64,000 nucleotides of DNA from a virus, in the IMG/VR virus record IMGVR_UViG_3300020084_000003, positions 186,001 to 250,000 of that record; one strand, 5' to 3'. The position numbers were made by a program, and so were the translations under genes. Below are positions 16,710-25,310 of this stretch, one piece after another. The stretch's first letter is position 1. The number at the start of each line of letters is the position of its first letter. The notes below the pieces were generated by a model. It searched no databases. It was given only the letters and a program-made list of their open reading frames with translations, and had not been told where the DNA came from.

Positions 16710-17243
16710 TTAACATCTTCCATGATTTTCATAGAAACCATATTGTTCTTCTGCTTCTTTCCTAGCTTTAATTGCTTCATCAATATCGTCAAAAAAGCCT
16801 ATGTGGATATCTTTGCCATCAACTTTAATTCTTGCTCTCCATCTATCTTTATATTTTGAGATTCCCATATAACCACTATAATTGTTCTTAGGAATTTTTC
16901 TATTTTTAGAATTTACAAGTGGGGTGACATTTCGCAAGTTTTCTAGTTTATTATCTATAGTAATACCATTCTTGTGATCCACAAATATTGGCACTTCCCT
17001 TTTATTCATTATCCACATTACCCTATGCGCGTAATGATGTTTATTATCAATTTGACTTCTCAAGTAACCTTTATTTAGACTCGTCAGTGCTTCTTTTTCA
17101 GCATATTTACTATTCCACTGCTTAAACGCAATTTCAGATTTAAAAAGATTCCTATTTCTAGGCTTCCAGTAAAACTTTCCAGAATCAGGGTCCGAAACCA
17201 AATAAAAATTATAAAATTCTATCGCTTGTTTCAAGTCTTCCAT
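16710..17243 (-). CDS. HNH homing endonuclease with AP2-like DNA-binding domain
   Basis: 177 residues. Residues about 55-120 carry the HNH_3 pattern (YAHRVMWIMN, then VDHKNGITIDNKLENLRNVT); residues about 122-170 form an AP2-like strand domain (GISKYKDRWRARIKVDGK then HIGFFDDIDEAI). Free-standing genes of this kind home into conserved genes, and it sits exactly between nrdE and nrdF, which are adjacent in most operons. The start has almost no Shine-Dalgarno and lies just after a terminator hairpin, so it is probably weakly expressed. Confidence 0.9.
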   Translation of the reverse strand: MEDLKQAIEFYNFYLVSDPDSGKFYWKPRNRNLFKSEIAFKQWNSKYAEKEALTSLNKGYLRSQIDNKHHYAHRVMWIMNKREVPIFVDHKNGITIDNKLENLRNVTPLVNSKNRKIPKNNYSGYMGISKYKDRWRARIKVDGKDIHIGFFDDIDEAIKARKEAEEQYGFYENHGRC

Positions 17244-17265
17244 ATTATTTATCCATAATGTAAGA

Positions 17266-17291
17266 GTCTGGGACTAATAAAAGCCCCAGAC
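17266..17291 (-). terminator. hairpin after nrdE
   Basis: 7-bp GC-rich stem (GTCTGGG / CCCAGAC) with a 12-base loop, between the nrdE stop and the homing gene. It could reduce read-through into the homing gene and nrdF. Confidence 0.6.
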
Positions 17292-17303
17292 ATAAGATTT
17301 AAA

Positions 17304-19418
17304 TTACAACGCGCAGGCTACGCACTCATCAATTTTCTTAGAGGTATTAAGTTTCTCTTGTTTTACGCGAATATAATAAATGGTTTTAATACCTTTGCTA
17401 TATGCATAAATTTGAGCTTTATTAACATCTCTGGTAGTTGCAGTAGATGGGAAGAATAGTGTGCAAGACAACCCTTGATCTACGTGCTGAGTCGCAGCAG
17501 CATAAACATCAATAAGTTTTTTTGGACCTATTTCATACGCAGACTGATAATACTCAATATTGTCATTTGTAAGGTTTGGAGCAGGATAGTATACCCTTCC
17601 CATCTTACCTTCTTTTCTAACCTCAATTGCAGATACAACTGGATGAATAGATGCAGTTGCATTGTTGATATATGAAATAGAACCAGTTGGCGGAATAGCC
17701 TGTAGATATTTGTTGAATATTCCATATTTCATAACTGATTCTGACAACGCTGCCCAATCATCGCTTGTAGGCACTTTAATGCCCTTAAACAATTCTTTTA
17801 CCTTTTCAGTTTCAGGTGCCCATGTGCCTTCAATATATTTCTTGAAAAATTCACCAGTGGCATATTTTGATTTCTCAAAACCATGATAAGTTTCGCCCTT
17901 TTCTATTGCAAGCTTGTTAGATGCTTTAATTGCATAGTAAGCTACGGTGTAGAAATAGATGTTTGTGAAATCAATTGATTCTTCTGAACCATAGAACATT
18001 TTCTCTTTACCAAAATAACCATGTAGGTTCATTTGCCCCAAACCGATAGCATGGCTATTTTGGTTGCCTTTTTGAATTGAAGGGACACAATTCACATTAG
18101 AATCTAGAGAAACATTTGTCAATGCTCTAATAGCGGTTTCTACTGATCTTTCAAAATCAGGAGATGCCATCATTCTTTCTACGTTCATACTGCCCAAATT
18201 ACAAGAAATATCATTACCAACTTCATCGTAAGTCAAATCTTCATTATATGTAGAAGCAGAGTTTTCCTGCAAAATCTCACTACACAAATTTGACATGTTA
18301 ATTCTGCCACCATTTGGATTTGCCTTGGTCGCTGTGTCTTCGTATAGAATATACGGATAACCAGATTCAAACTGCAATTCTGCAATAGTTTGGAACAATT
18401 CTCTTGGATTTATCTTCTTCTTTCTAATTCTTGGATTTTCCACCATTTCATGATACATATCTGTTATAGATATATCGCTCATTGCAACACCATATTCTTT
18501 CTCTATATCATATGGTGAAAATAGATACATAGGCTCATTATCTCTAGCAAGTTTCATTGTAATATCTGGAACTACAATGCCAAGAGACAAAGATTTGATA
18601 CGAATCTTTTCATCAGCATTTTCGCGTTTTGTATCCAAGAAACGCAAAATATCTGGATGGTGAGCATTAAGATATACTGCGCCAGCGCCATCTCTTGCAC
18701 CCAATTGGTCTGCATATGAGAATATATTCTCTAATACTTTCATAACTGGAATAATGCCAGTTGAAACTCCCTCAACACCTTTAATTGGTGCGCCAAATTC
18801 TCTCAAGTTTGTTAGAGATATTGCAACACCACCGCCACGCTTAGAAAGTTGACCTGCGCCGTTAAACGATCTGAAAATAGATTCAAAATTATCCTCAGTT
18901 CTCATCAAGAAACATGAAACCTGTTCACCGGCTCTTATTTTGCCAGCATTAAGAAATGTTGGTGTGGCAGGTTGGAAACGAGATGACATAATTTCATCTA
19001 CTAGATTGATAGCTTCTTCTTCTATTCCTTTGGCTAGAGTAAGAGCAACAGCTACAACTCTATCCTCGTAACGCTCAAGATATCTTGAACCATCTGTTGT
19101 TTTCATCGCATAAGATGTATAGAATTTGAATGCTCCAACAAAAGTCTGGAATCTATATTCTTTATCATATGCTCTTTTGTATAGACTTTTGACAAAATCT
19201 TTGCTATACTGGTCAAATATGTCTTTTCTATAATACCCATTTTCAAATAGATAATCTAGTTTTTCTTCTAGCGTGTGAAAGAAGACGGTGTTTTGATTAA
19301 CATGTTCAATAAAATAAACTTTTAATGCTTCTTTGTCTTTATCGAATTGTATATTTCCGTTTGCATCGGTTATATTTAAGTATGCGTTTAAATCTGTAAA
19401 CGTTTCAGTTTGTGCCAT
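17304..19418 (-). CDS. nrdE: class Ib ribonucleotide reductase, large subunit NrdE
   Basis: 704 residues, normal NrdE length. Reduces ribonucleoside diphosphates. Features: [10 protein letters not shown] (active-site Cys), NLCSEI (radical Cys), [15 protein letters not shown], and the C-terminal redox pair in ECVACAL that is reduced by NrdH. N-terminal ATP-cone regulatory domain is absent, as usual for NrdE. It starts 14 bases inside the end of nrdI (GAGGA site), giving the order nrdH-nrdI-nrdE-(HNH)-nrdF on the minus strand. Confidence 0.96.
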   Translation of the reverse strand: MAQTETFTDLNAYLNITDANGNIQFDKDKEALKVYFIEHVNQNTVFFHTLEEKLDYLFENGYYRKDIFDQYSKDFVKSLYKRAYDKEYRFQTFVGAFKFYTSYAMKTTDGSRYLERYEDRVVAVALTLAKGIEEEAINLVDEIMSSRFQPATPTFLNAGKIRAGEQVSCFLMRTEDNFESIFRSFNGAGQLSKRGGGVAISLTNLREFGAPIKGVEGVSTGIIPVMKVLENIFSYADQLGARDGAGAVYLNAHHPDILRFLDTKRENADEKIRIKSLSLGIVVPDITMKLARDNEPMYLFSPYDIEKEYGVAMSDISITDMYHEMVENPRIRKKKINPRELFQTIAELQFESGYPYILYEDTATKANPNGGRINMSNLCSEILQENSASTYNEDLTYDEVGNDISCNLGSMNVERMMASPDFERSVETAIRALTNVSLDSNVNCVPSIQKGNQNSHAIGLGQMNLHGYFGKEKMFYGSEESIDFTNIYFYTVAYYAIKASNKLAIEKGETYHGFEKSKYATGEFFKKYIEGTWAPETEKVKELFKGIKVPTSDDWAALSESVMKYGIFNKYLQAIPPTGSISYINNATASIHPVVSAIEVRKEGKMGRVYYPAPNLTNDNIEYYQSAYEIGPKKLIDVYAAATQHVDQGLSCTLFFPSTATTRDVNKAQIYAYSKGIKTIYYIRVKQEKLNTSKKIDECVACAL

Positions 19419-19785
19419 TAAGTGTTTCCTCTATTCTTTTTATTGTTGAATAAACATCGCTATCGCTGCCTGTCAATTCAAATTTGTGTAAAATATCAAT
19501 TCCGCATTTGTGCGATACCACGTCGCCAGCATAGCCAAAGAATTTTCCAAAGTTTCTATTTCCACCAGCTACGACACCCCGTATAAGGGTGTGGTTTTTA
19601 TTTAAAAAACTAACAACGTTTTTGTGTAGTGATTTTGTCCCATCCCGTTTTGCATATGTTGGGACTATCAGAACATAGGGATCATTCATCACAAGACCAT
19701 TAGATATTTCGATAATGTCTTTCGATCCTAGTTTTTGAACAAATTTTCGGGTGTTTCCTGTCTTAGATGAGAAATATACTATCAT
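19405..19785 (-). CDS. nrdI: flavodoxin-like NrdI, class Ib RNR maturase
   Basis: 126 residues. FMN protein that supplies the oxidant for building the NrdF Mn-tyrosyl cofactor. Seen: [13 protein letters not shown] phosphate-binding loop, [29 protein letters not shown] flavin loop, typical of NrdI. Start overlaps the nrdH stop as ATGA. Its presence shows that the NrdF here is of the Mn-using class Ib kind. Confidence 0.93.
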   Translation of the reverse strand: MIVYFSSKTGNTRKFVQKLGSKDIIEISNGLVMNDPYVLIVPTYAKRDGTKSLHKNVVSFLNKNHTLIRGVVAGGNRNFGKFFGYAGDVVSHKCGIDILHKFELTGSDSDVYSTIKRIEETLNGTN

Positions 19786-19804
19786 AGTTCGAACAGTTTG
19801 TCAA
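19776..19804 (-). promoter_or_regulatory. possible internal promoter at nrdH/nrdI junction
   Basis: TTGACA (19799-19804), 17-base spacer, TAGTAT (19776-19781). It matches the other promoters, but the start point would fall inside nrdI, so it could serve only nrdE onward. It may be chance. Confidence 0.35.
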
Positions 19805-19997
19805 CTCTAAAACCTGCCCAATGGTCATTCTCAGTGACAACTACTGGCATAGAACGGTAGCCCAAGGTCTTGACCTTCTCGAATGCTACTTCATCTTTAG
19901 TTATGTCTACCAAGTTGTATCTCAAACCTTTAATAGTTAATTCTCTTTTGGTAGCCTCGCACAAGTGGCACGAAGGCTGCGTATAAACTGTAATCAT
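19782..19997 (-). CDS. nrdH: NrdH glutaredoxin-like redoxin
   Basis: 71 residues from the ATG at 19997, with GGAG upstream (a TTG 15 bases earlier would lie inside that site). Thioredoxin-fold electron donor to NrdE: ITVYTQPSCHLCEATKREL carries the CxxC (C-H-L-C), followed by the YRSMPVVV cis-Pro loop and a WAGFR segment characteristic of NrdH. Coupled to nrdI. Confidence 0.93.
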   Translation of the reverse strand: MITVYTQPSCHLCEATKRELTIKGLRYNLVDITKDEVAFEKVKTLGYRSMPVVVTENDHWAGFRVDKLFEL

Positions 19998-20032
19998 GTC
20001 TTTCTTCTCCAAATCTTAAACTTAAAAGATTA

Positions 20033-20065
20033 AACAGAAAGGCAACTAGCAATCGCCTTTCTGTT
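20033..20065 (-). terminator. strong hairpin ahead of nrdH
   Basis: Perfect 11-bp inverted repeat (AACAGAAAGGC / GCCTTTCTGTT) with an 11-base loop, followed by TTTAATC. It sits in the gap between thyA and nrdH; a terminator for thyA or an attenuator of the nrd genes. Confidence 0.6.
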
Positions 20066-20077
20066 ACGGTAGTATTA

Positions 20078-20102
20078 TTTAGAGACTCAAGTAATCTCTA
20101 AA
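20078..20102 (-). terminator. second hairpin between thyA and nrdH
   Basis: 8-bp inverted repeat (TTTAGAGA / TCTCTAAA), 9-base loop. The 178-base gap 20013-20190 holds these two stems and no gene; the part next to thyA is a plain AT-rich stretch. Confidence 0.5.
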
Positions 20103-20190
20103 CACCACTTTATATCTTTAAATATATAAAATAATCTTTTAATTTCAAGCACTTAATAATTTTTAATTTATTCTACGACTGTTGCAGGAA

Positions 20191-21072
20191 TCACACAGCC
20201 ATGTTCATTTTGATGGTTGGGTGTGGATTGTAGCCTACAAATGAGATACCATTTACAATATCATCGGAAAATATTTTTTTGTTATACACTACATTTTCAA
20301 ATTCACTAATAACTCTATCTGAGATAACCAGCTTAGGCAGTCCAGTGTCTTCTCTCTCAAAAATCTGTTTTAGAGGATCAATGTGATCTTGGTATATATG
20401 TGCATCTCCAATAGTATGAACGAACGTTCCTACCTCAAGGTTGCAATACCTCGCGATGATATGAGTTAACAAGGCATATGATGCAATATTAAACGGAACC
20501 CCAAGACCGATATCTGCCGATCTTTGATACAATTGACAACTCAATTTGCCATTTGATACATAAAACTGAAACATCGTGTGGCATGGTGGAAGTGCCATCT
20601 GATCTATTTCAGCAACATTCCAACTGTTTACAATAATCCTTCTAGAATCTGGATTGTTTTTAATTGTCTCAATTGCAGCTTTGATTTGGTCAACACCATT
20701 GCAATCTCGCCATTGTTTAGAATAAACCGGGCCTAGTTCTTTAACTAGATCATTATTTTCGTAACCTAGATTTTTACCTTGATAATCTGCATTGGCAGTC
20801 CACACTGTATTTTTTCCGATTAGGTTTTCTCTTTTATCATTATATTGTAGTTCTGCAAGTCTGCGTTCATCAGTTGACCCTTCTAAAAACCAAAATAGTT
20901 CTGCGACTAATGGTTTTATTGCAGTTCTCTTAGAACCTAAAAGTGGGAACCCTTCTGATAGATCGAATTTCATTTGATATCCAAATATTGATCTGGTTCC
21001 TACGCCAGTTCTGTCGGAACGATCCTCTCCGTTTTCGATTACATCCTTAACTAATTGTAGATATTGTTTCAT
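20191..21072 (-). CDS. thyA: thymidylate synthase ThyA
   Basis: 293 residues. Makes dTMP from dUMP with methylene-tetrahydrofolate. Landmarks: RTGVGTRSIFGYQMKFDL, the PPCHTMFQFYV catalytic Cys, QRSADIGLGVPFNIASYA and GDAHIYQDHIDP, and the C-terminal KMNMAV. Overlaps the folA stop as ATGA with AGAGGG upstream. It pairs with the dihydrofolate reductase next door, as td and frd do in T4. Confidence 0.97.
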   Translation of the reverse strand: MKQYLQLVKDVIENGEDRSDRTGVGTRSIFGYQMKFDLSEGFPLLGSKRTAIKPLVAELFWFLEGSTDERRLAELQYNDKRENLIGKNTVWTANADYQGKNLGYENNDLVKELGPVYSKQWRDCNGVDQIKAAIETIKNNPDSRRIIVNSWNVAEIDQMALPPCHTMFQFYVSNGKLSCQLYQRSADIGLGVPFNIASYALLTHIIARYCNLEVGTFVHTIGDAHIYQDHIDPLKQIFEREDTGLPKLVISDRVISEFENVVYNKKIFSDDIVNGISFVGYNPHPTIKMNMAV

Positions 21073-21587
21073 GCTTCCCTCTTATATCTTTTGACGAAAA
21101 CAAATGGTTTTGTGGTTCTTATAGTGGTAACATCTATCAGTTTAAAATTTTCTAAAATACTTTCGTCAAAGAAAACGTCAGAAGTATAATTACCATCAAT
21201 TACAGATATAATCATTTCGTCTATTAAATTTACGCTTTGCTTGATAATGTTTGGACCACCTATAACGAAAACATCGGTTTCCGAATTATTTTTAATATTT
21301 TTAACTATCTCTTCAACGTCACCAGAATATGCTTCATCGGCCAAATCTAATTTCTTTTCTTTGAACTCATCGCTGTTGCGGAAATTTGCAATGACCACGT
21401 TCTTTCTCTTGGGGAGCTTTTTGTTTCCCAAACTGTCCCAAGTGTTTCTTCCCATGACAATAGTTGCGTTAATTGTTGTCTTTTTGAAATGATTCATATC
21501 CTCTGGTATGTGTTCCCAAGGCAACTTGTTATCAATGCCAACGCCTGCTGACCTATCATGTGCTATTATTCCAATGACTTTTACCAT
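21069..21587 (-). CDS. folA: dihydrofolate reductase
   Basis: 172 residues. Regenerates tetrahydrofolate used up by ThyA. Seen: GIIAHDRSAGVGIDNKLPW, PEDMNHFKKTT with the active-site acid, IVMGRNTWDSLG and the VFVIGGPNI NADPH-binding segment. Overlaps the primase end by 7 bases. Typical length. Confidence 0.95.
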   Translation of the reverse strand: MVKVIGIIAHDRSAGVGIDNKLPWEHIPEDMNHFKKTTINATIVMGRNTWDSLGNKKLPKRKNVVIANFRNSDEFKEKKLDLADEAYSGDVEEIVKNIKNNSETDVFVIGGPNIIKQSVNLIDEMIISVIDGNYTSDVFFDESILENFKLIDVTTIRTTKPFVFVKRYKREA

Positions 21588-22753
21588 TCCAATTTAACCT
21601 CTTTTTTCAATTCAATTTTTTGCACTTCTTCTCTTTTTTCCTTATTTTCTTCTTCAACATACTTTCGCCATTTATTAAATGCTATGGAAGCGTTGAAACC
21701 AGAATACGTGTTATTTTCTAGGATGTTTTGAATGTCCTCTGCACTGTATCCTTCCTTTAAGATCATGTTATTAATGTCTTTTTCAACTATACCGTCAGGC
21801 CACACAACAATTGCATGTCCTGCCTCTATGGTCTTGTTCATCTTTGCAATAATCTCTTTATTTCTAGGCTCATTATCATAAACAATAACGTTGTTTTGGC
21901 TATTTGGCAGCTTGGAAAAGTCCAAGTCAGCGCCAGCCATCGCGATAGAATTGTCTATGAAAAGCGAGTCAATGCCACCCTCAAATGTGTAATATCTTCT
22001 ATTTGAGTCCAAGTTGTCCAAACCAAACACTTTTGCTTTTTTATCATTTATGGTTATGGATATGTAACGCAAGTTGGCATCAGGATCAAAACTTCTTCCT
22101 GTAAATCCATTCATCACCCCGTCTTCATCTATAAAAGGCAAGATAAGTCTAGGCTCATCTTGCTTCAATGCCGAATCTGGAAATTTGTTTGGAATTATAG
22201 AGTTTACCCACTTTTTGAACTTTGGCGCATAATACAGCCTTTCATAAGATTTTTTGGGTATTTTTCTACTCTCTAGATATGCTATTGCAGGATGGTCAGG
22301 AGAAAGATCATTTATATTCTTTATCCTACCTAGATTTGCATCTGTATCTTCTACTGCATCTTCGTCTTTATCAATCTTTATTTCATTAGATACTGAAAGA
22401 ATTTTTGATCCGCCTGACGATCCTTCAATTCCTTTTGGAGTTGCGAACAGGTTTGGCTTTCTATTCTCTTTACCTTCCATGAATTTTGTGGTAATGTATT
22501 CATCATACATGAAGTGGTCAACTTCTTTAATGAACTTGCCAAATGAGTGTGATGCAAAACAGTTGTGACAATAGTATGATAACTTATTGTCTTTTTCTAA
22601 AATCCAACCTCTTGATTTTGTTTTTGACTTCTTTGAGTCACCACAAAGTGGACACCTAAAGTTAACTTTAAGTGGGCTTTGATTTGTTATCCTGAATCTA
22701 TCGAATCTAGTGGATAACCTATTCACAAAATCCAAATCTACATAATCAACCAT
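21581..22753 (-). CDS. 61: DNA primase, T4 gp61-like
   Basis: 390 residues. N-terminal zinc ribbon (CPLCGDSKKS, then YYCHNC, residues about 34-67), an RNA-polymerase/TOPRIM core with YYTFEGGIDS and the acid cluster VIVYDNEPRN, and a C-terminal extension rich in Glu/Lys. It would make RNA primers with the gp41-like helicase at 30805-32232. Strong GAGGAG site and a consensus-type promoter (22780-22808). Confidence 0.88.
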   Translation of the reverse strand: MVDYVDLDFVNRLSTRFDRFRITNQSPLKVNFRCPLCGDSKKSKTKSRGWILEKDNKLSYYCHNCFASHSFGKFIKEVDHFMYDEYITTKFMEGKENRKPNLFATPKGIEGSSGGSKILSVSNEIKIDKDEDAVEDTDANLGRIKNINDLSPDHPAIAYLESRKIPKKSYERLYYAPKFKKWVNSIIPNKFPDSALKQDEPRLILPFIDEDGVMNGFTGRSFDPDANLRYISITINDKKAKVFGLDNLDSNRRYYTFEGGIDSLFIDNSIAMAGADLDFSKLPNSQNNVIVYDNEPRNKEIIAKMNKTIEAGHAIVVWPDGIVEKDINNMILKEGYSAEDIQNILENNTYSGFNASIAFNKWRKYVEEENKEKREEVQKIELKKEVKLEW

Positions 22754-22779
22754 ATCAGACTCCTCAAAAACAAGGTTAT

Positions 22780-22808
22780 ATACTAACCTATCTTTTCGAG
22801 TTTGTCAA
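22780..22808 (-). promoter_or_regulatory. sigma70-like promoter for primase/folA/thyA
   Basis: TTGACA (22803-22808), 17-base spacer, TAGTAT (22780-22785), about 30 bases before the primase start. Confidence 0.65.
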
Positions 22809-22821
22809 GTGGATTCTGCGC

Positions 22822-22953
22822 TTATCTAGGTCCGTTGACCATGATAATTATCTCGTTTTCATCTTGCATCTTGACGGGGCCGTTCCCCATTGCATAGCTA
22901 TACCCGAATAAAGCTATCCACAACGCAAAGATGGTTTTTCTCCATGTATTCAT
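22822..22953 (-). CDS. small signal-peptide-like protein, 43 residues
   Basis: Short gene starting at one of two adjacent ATGs (22953 or 22956) with GGAG 3-6 bases upstream. The product has a basic N-terminus, a hydrophobic helix (IFALWIALFGYSYA) ending in an Ala-rich cleavage-like site, then a short polar tail (KMQDENEIIIMVNGPR). It lies just downstream of the holin gene, so it may belong to the lysis set, for example as a small regulator. Not a recognised family. Confidence 0.5.
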   Translation of the reverse strand: MNTWRKTIFALWIALFGYSYAMGNGPVKMQDENEIIIMVNGPR

Positions 22954-22972
22954 CATATGCTCCAATAAAAAA

Positions 22973-23006
22973 TAGGCGTCATGCCACCAACGCAGCACAA
23001 CGCCTA
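22973..23006 (-). terminator. imperfect hairpin after holin gene
   Basis: 7-bp stem (TAGGCGT / ACGCCTA) enclosing a 20-base loop that can itself fold. Weak candidate terminator between holin and the small signal-peptide-like gene. Confidence 0.35.
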
Positions 23007-23014
23007 ACTAGTTA

Positions 23015-23359
23015 TTATTCGTTTTTACTTTTTTCTTTTTCGTTGTTGCTATCTAATTTTCTGCTCAAGATAAACCTTAGCCAATCTTTTACAAAGTCCT
23101 TATCTTTTGACATATCCAATACGCTTTCCATGATATTTTCAAAGGTTATTGCTATCAGAATAGCAATTGGGACGTGCCAGCTTGAAGAAAGAGAAAGTAG
23201 CTCGACTACAGGCATATACAAGATTAGACCAGAAAATAGAGCAATAGATACAGAAGACATTACCCCTATAACTGTCCAACTCTCCGTTTTTTTTAATCTA
23301 AACATCACTGCTATCAGCGATGCAATCCATATTTCTATGGGAAATCCGAAAAAGCTCAT
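23015..23359 (-). CDS. putative holin
   Basis: 114 residues with three hydrophobic segments (about 6-22, 26-50, 60-80), followed by a long charged C-terminal tail (about 85-114, Lys/Glu/Asp). Size, topology and place beside the endolysin and spanins fit a class I-type holin that opens the inner membrane. Good GGAG site, and a late-promoter octamer about 100 bases upstream. Sequence does not match the T4 t holin. Confidence 0.65.
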   Translation of the reverse strand: MSFFGFPIEIWIASLIAVMFRLKKTESWTVIGVMSSVSIALFSGLILYMPVVELLSLSSSWHVPIAILIAITFENIMESVLDMSKDKDFVKDWLRFILSRKLDSNNEKEKSKNE

Positions 23360-23455
23360 TTTTTCTCTCCTAGTTATATCTTTTTCAAAAACCCCATACC
23401 AATAGTCCCAAGCATCATTACTAAAAAATTGCGAGTTTCTGCACCCGCACCATAG

Positions 23456-23463
23456 TATTTATA
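23456..23463 (-). promoter_or_regulatory. T4-type late promoter octamer ahead of holin
   Basis: TATAAATA on the minus strand, in the 197-base gap between the o-spanin terminator and the holin start. Confidence 0.6.
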
Positions 23464-23510
23464 GTTTTGATTTAATGAATATTCTACATATATGTCACTA
23501 TTAAAAAATA

Positions 23511-23534
23511 AGCTCTGGTTTTTCAACCAGAGCT
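23511..23534 (-). terminator. Rho-independent terminator after o-spanin
   Basis: Perfect 10-bp stem (AGCTCTGGTT / AACCAGAGCT) with a 4-base loop, followed by TATTTTTTAATAG. The best terminator in this part of the window. Confidence 0.85.
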
Positions 23535-23556
23535 AGAAAATAAATTTAAAATTAGT

Positions 23557-23913
23557 TTATCTTTCAAAGTATCTTTCGTATGTTCTAATGACTGCATCTT
23601 TTTGTTGTATGACAGTTCTGGTAGAAGCAATGTTTTGTGAAAGATTTTGGTAATTCTGTGCATCTAATGCAAAGTAGCTTTTACCATCTTCCAATCTTTG
23701 TGATGCAGTTTCTTTGGAAAGAACTACCCACTGAACATCTCTTGTAACTAAAACATCGGTTCTAGGAACAATAGGTGCAGGTCTTTTTACTTCAACAGTC
23801 CTAACAACTACTTCTGGTTCGGGCGGTGCCTGAACAACTGGTTCTGCTCTACTAAAAGCTGAACATGCTGACAAAGACAGCACAGATACTAAAAGGAAGG
23901 CTTTCACAATCAT
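23557..23913 (-). CDS. outer-membrane lipoprotein, probable o-spanin
   Basis: 118 residues. Lipoprotein signal with lipobox LSAC (Cys17). The mature part begins with a Pro/Val-rich, extended region (about 25-55) and ends in a helical segment (about 85-118). An outer-membrane lipoprotein with a Pro-rich stretch next to a membrane-anchored coiled-coil gene is the usual two-component spanin layout (Rz1-like). Good GGAG site; followed by a strong terminator. Confidence 0.7.
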   Translation of the reverse strand: MIVKAFLLVSVLSLSACSAFSRAEPVVQAPPEPEVVVRTVEVKRPAPIVPRTDVLVTRDVQWVVLSKETASQRLEDGKSYFALDAQNYQNLSQNIASTRTVIQQKDAVIRTYERYFER

Positions 23914-23925
23914 AATATTCTCCTA

Positions 23926-24402
23926 TCAATTTTTAAAAAGCCAAGGACACTCGGAATTAAATTCTCTTTCGTTTGTTGCATTTAATTCTTTACTGTTCAA
24001 TGGCGCTCCACTCAAAAGCTCTAAACATCTCATTGATTCTTTAGATGCATTGTTTATAATATTTTCAATCAAATCAGGTTTAGCTAGTGCTAGAGCGTTC
24101 AAGTCGTGTCTTTCAAATCTTTGAGTAAGTTCATTTTCATACATTCTGAATAAACCAAACTCACCCTCTAAAGAATGAAAATCTTCACGAATTCTGTCAT
24201 ACTCACGTTCCATCTGATTGATAGTCTCATTGTTTGTAGCTACAGCATTTTTCAAAGTTTTTATGTCAGTAGCTTGTGCAGCGTTTTGCTGCACAAGGTA
24301 TTCTATTCTATCTTGGGCTTTTTCTTGAGCTTGTTTATTTGTGTAATAAAGACCACCAAAAGCCATCCCTATGACGACAATCAATAAGATATAAATTCTC
24401 AT
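23926..24402 (-). CDS. membrane-anchored coiled-coil protein, probable i-spanin
   Basis: 158 residues. One N-terminal membrane anchor (about 2-21), then a long coiled coil (about 25-90; TDIKTLKNAVATNNETIN), then a domain with two Cys (MRCLELL and SECPWL) that could be disulfide-bonded in the periplasm. Matches Rz-type i-spanins in topology. Lies 1 base after the endolysin stop and 12 bases before the lipoprotein gene, completing the lysis cassette. Confidence 0.7.
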   Translation of the reverse strand: MRIYILLIVVIGMAFGGLYYTNKQAQEKAQDRIEYLVQQNAAQATDIKTLKNAVATNNETINQMEREYDRIREDFHSLEGEFGLFRMYENELTQRFERHDLNALALAKPDLIENIINNASKESMRCLELLSGAPLNSKELNATNEREFNSECPWLFKN

Positions 24403-24403
24403 T

Positions 24404-25285
24404 TTATGCCACCAAAAGCTTGTTCACTTGTTCTATAGATAGAACGCCGGTGACTGCCAATTTGTTGCTTCTTTGCCAAGACCTCACGGCATTTTGTGTC
24501 ATATTTCCAAAAATACCGTCAACATCTTTGCCTTTGAAACCAAGTTTAGCTTGTGCTTGCTTAACATCCTCGCCTCTGCTACCATGACGCAACGCTCTTA
24601 CATTGACTAAGGTTCCAGCAGGAGCAGCAGGAGTTGGTTCAGGTTTGCTATTCATATTCTCAAGAACTTTTTTGTTTCTTGTATATTTGCTAACACGATC
24701 AGCCATGCCATTGTCGCCACCATTGACGGCTCTTGACATTCCACGTATATCATCTCTATCAGCAAATGCAGAAAGATTTCTCTGCTTCCAGAACCAACAT
24801 GCACTGTCAAAAGCGCCTCTTTTTGTCCCTAGATATACAGATGCTTCTTCTGCGGTCATGTTCTTATACTTGGCAAATGCTGTGTAGTTGTTTCTTCCGG
24901 TTAACTGAAAAATGCCTCTTCCACGGAATCTCCAACCGTCACCGGCTTGCGTATTGCCTAGTTTATTCACTCTATTTGCATCATTATAAACATGATTCGC
25001 AATCTTCTGTGGATTACGATTATATTGTTTTGCGATAGCATCGGTAGGGAAATATCTTCTACCAAATACTTGAACTAGTCTATCCCACGAATAATTTAAG
25101 TTCTCTATAAGAACTTTAAAGTCGGATGACTCATGTGCGCCCTGTGCGAAAAACCCTGCAATTCTGTTAGGCGTATTTATTTCATACTCTTCGAAATATT
25201 CCATGCAAAAAGAGTGCCATGTTTCAGGCTCAACATTTGCAGGAATCATAGCCTTAACATGTGCTACGGTTAGGTTGATGGACAT
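24404..25285 (-). CDS. endolysin: GH19 lysozyme/chitinase domain plus peptidoglycan-binding domain
   Basis: 293 residues from the ATG at 25285, with GGGGAG upstream (a longer frame runs into the previous gene without a site). N-terminal GH19-type domain (about 1-205): FFAQGAHESSDF with the catalytic Glu, RFRGRGIFQLTGRNNY, SRAVNGG. A Pro/Ala linker leads to a C-terminal PG_binding_1 domain (about 225-292; GSRGEDVKQAQAKLG, VDGIFGNMTQNAV). No signal peptide, so a holin is needed for release. Confidence 0.92.
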   Translation of the reverse strand: MSINLTVAHVKAMIPANVEPETWHSFCMEYFEEYEINTPNRIAGFFAQGAHESSDFKVLIENLNYSWDRLVQVFGRRYFPTDAIAKQYNRNPQKIANHVYNDANRVNKLGNTQAGDGWRFRGRGIFQLTGRNNYTAFAKYKNMTAEEASVYLGTKRGAFDSACWFWKQRNLSAFADRDDIRGMSRAVNGGDNGMADRVSKYTRNKKVLENMNSKPEPTPAAPAGTLVNVRALRHGSRGEDVKQAQAKLGFKGKDVDGIFGNMTQNAVRSWQRSNKLAVTGVLSIEQVNKLLVA

Positions 25286-25310
25286 TTTTCTCCCCTTTGT
25301 TTTTAAGAAA

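Noticed and set aside
23374-23518. Open frame of about 48 codons ending NFLVMMLGTIGMGFLKKI
   Set aside because: No ATG, GTG or TTG with a ribosome site was found at its start, and it spans a terminator and late promoter; perhaps a gene remnant.
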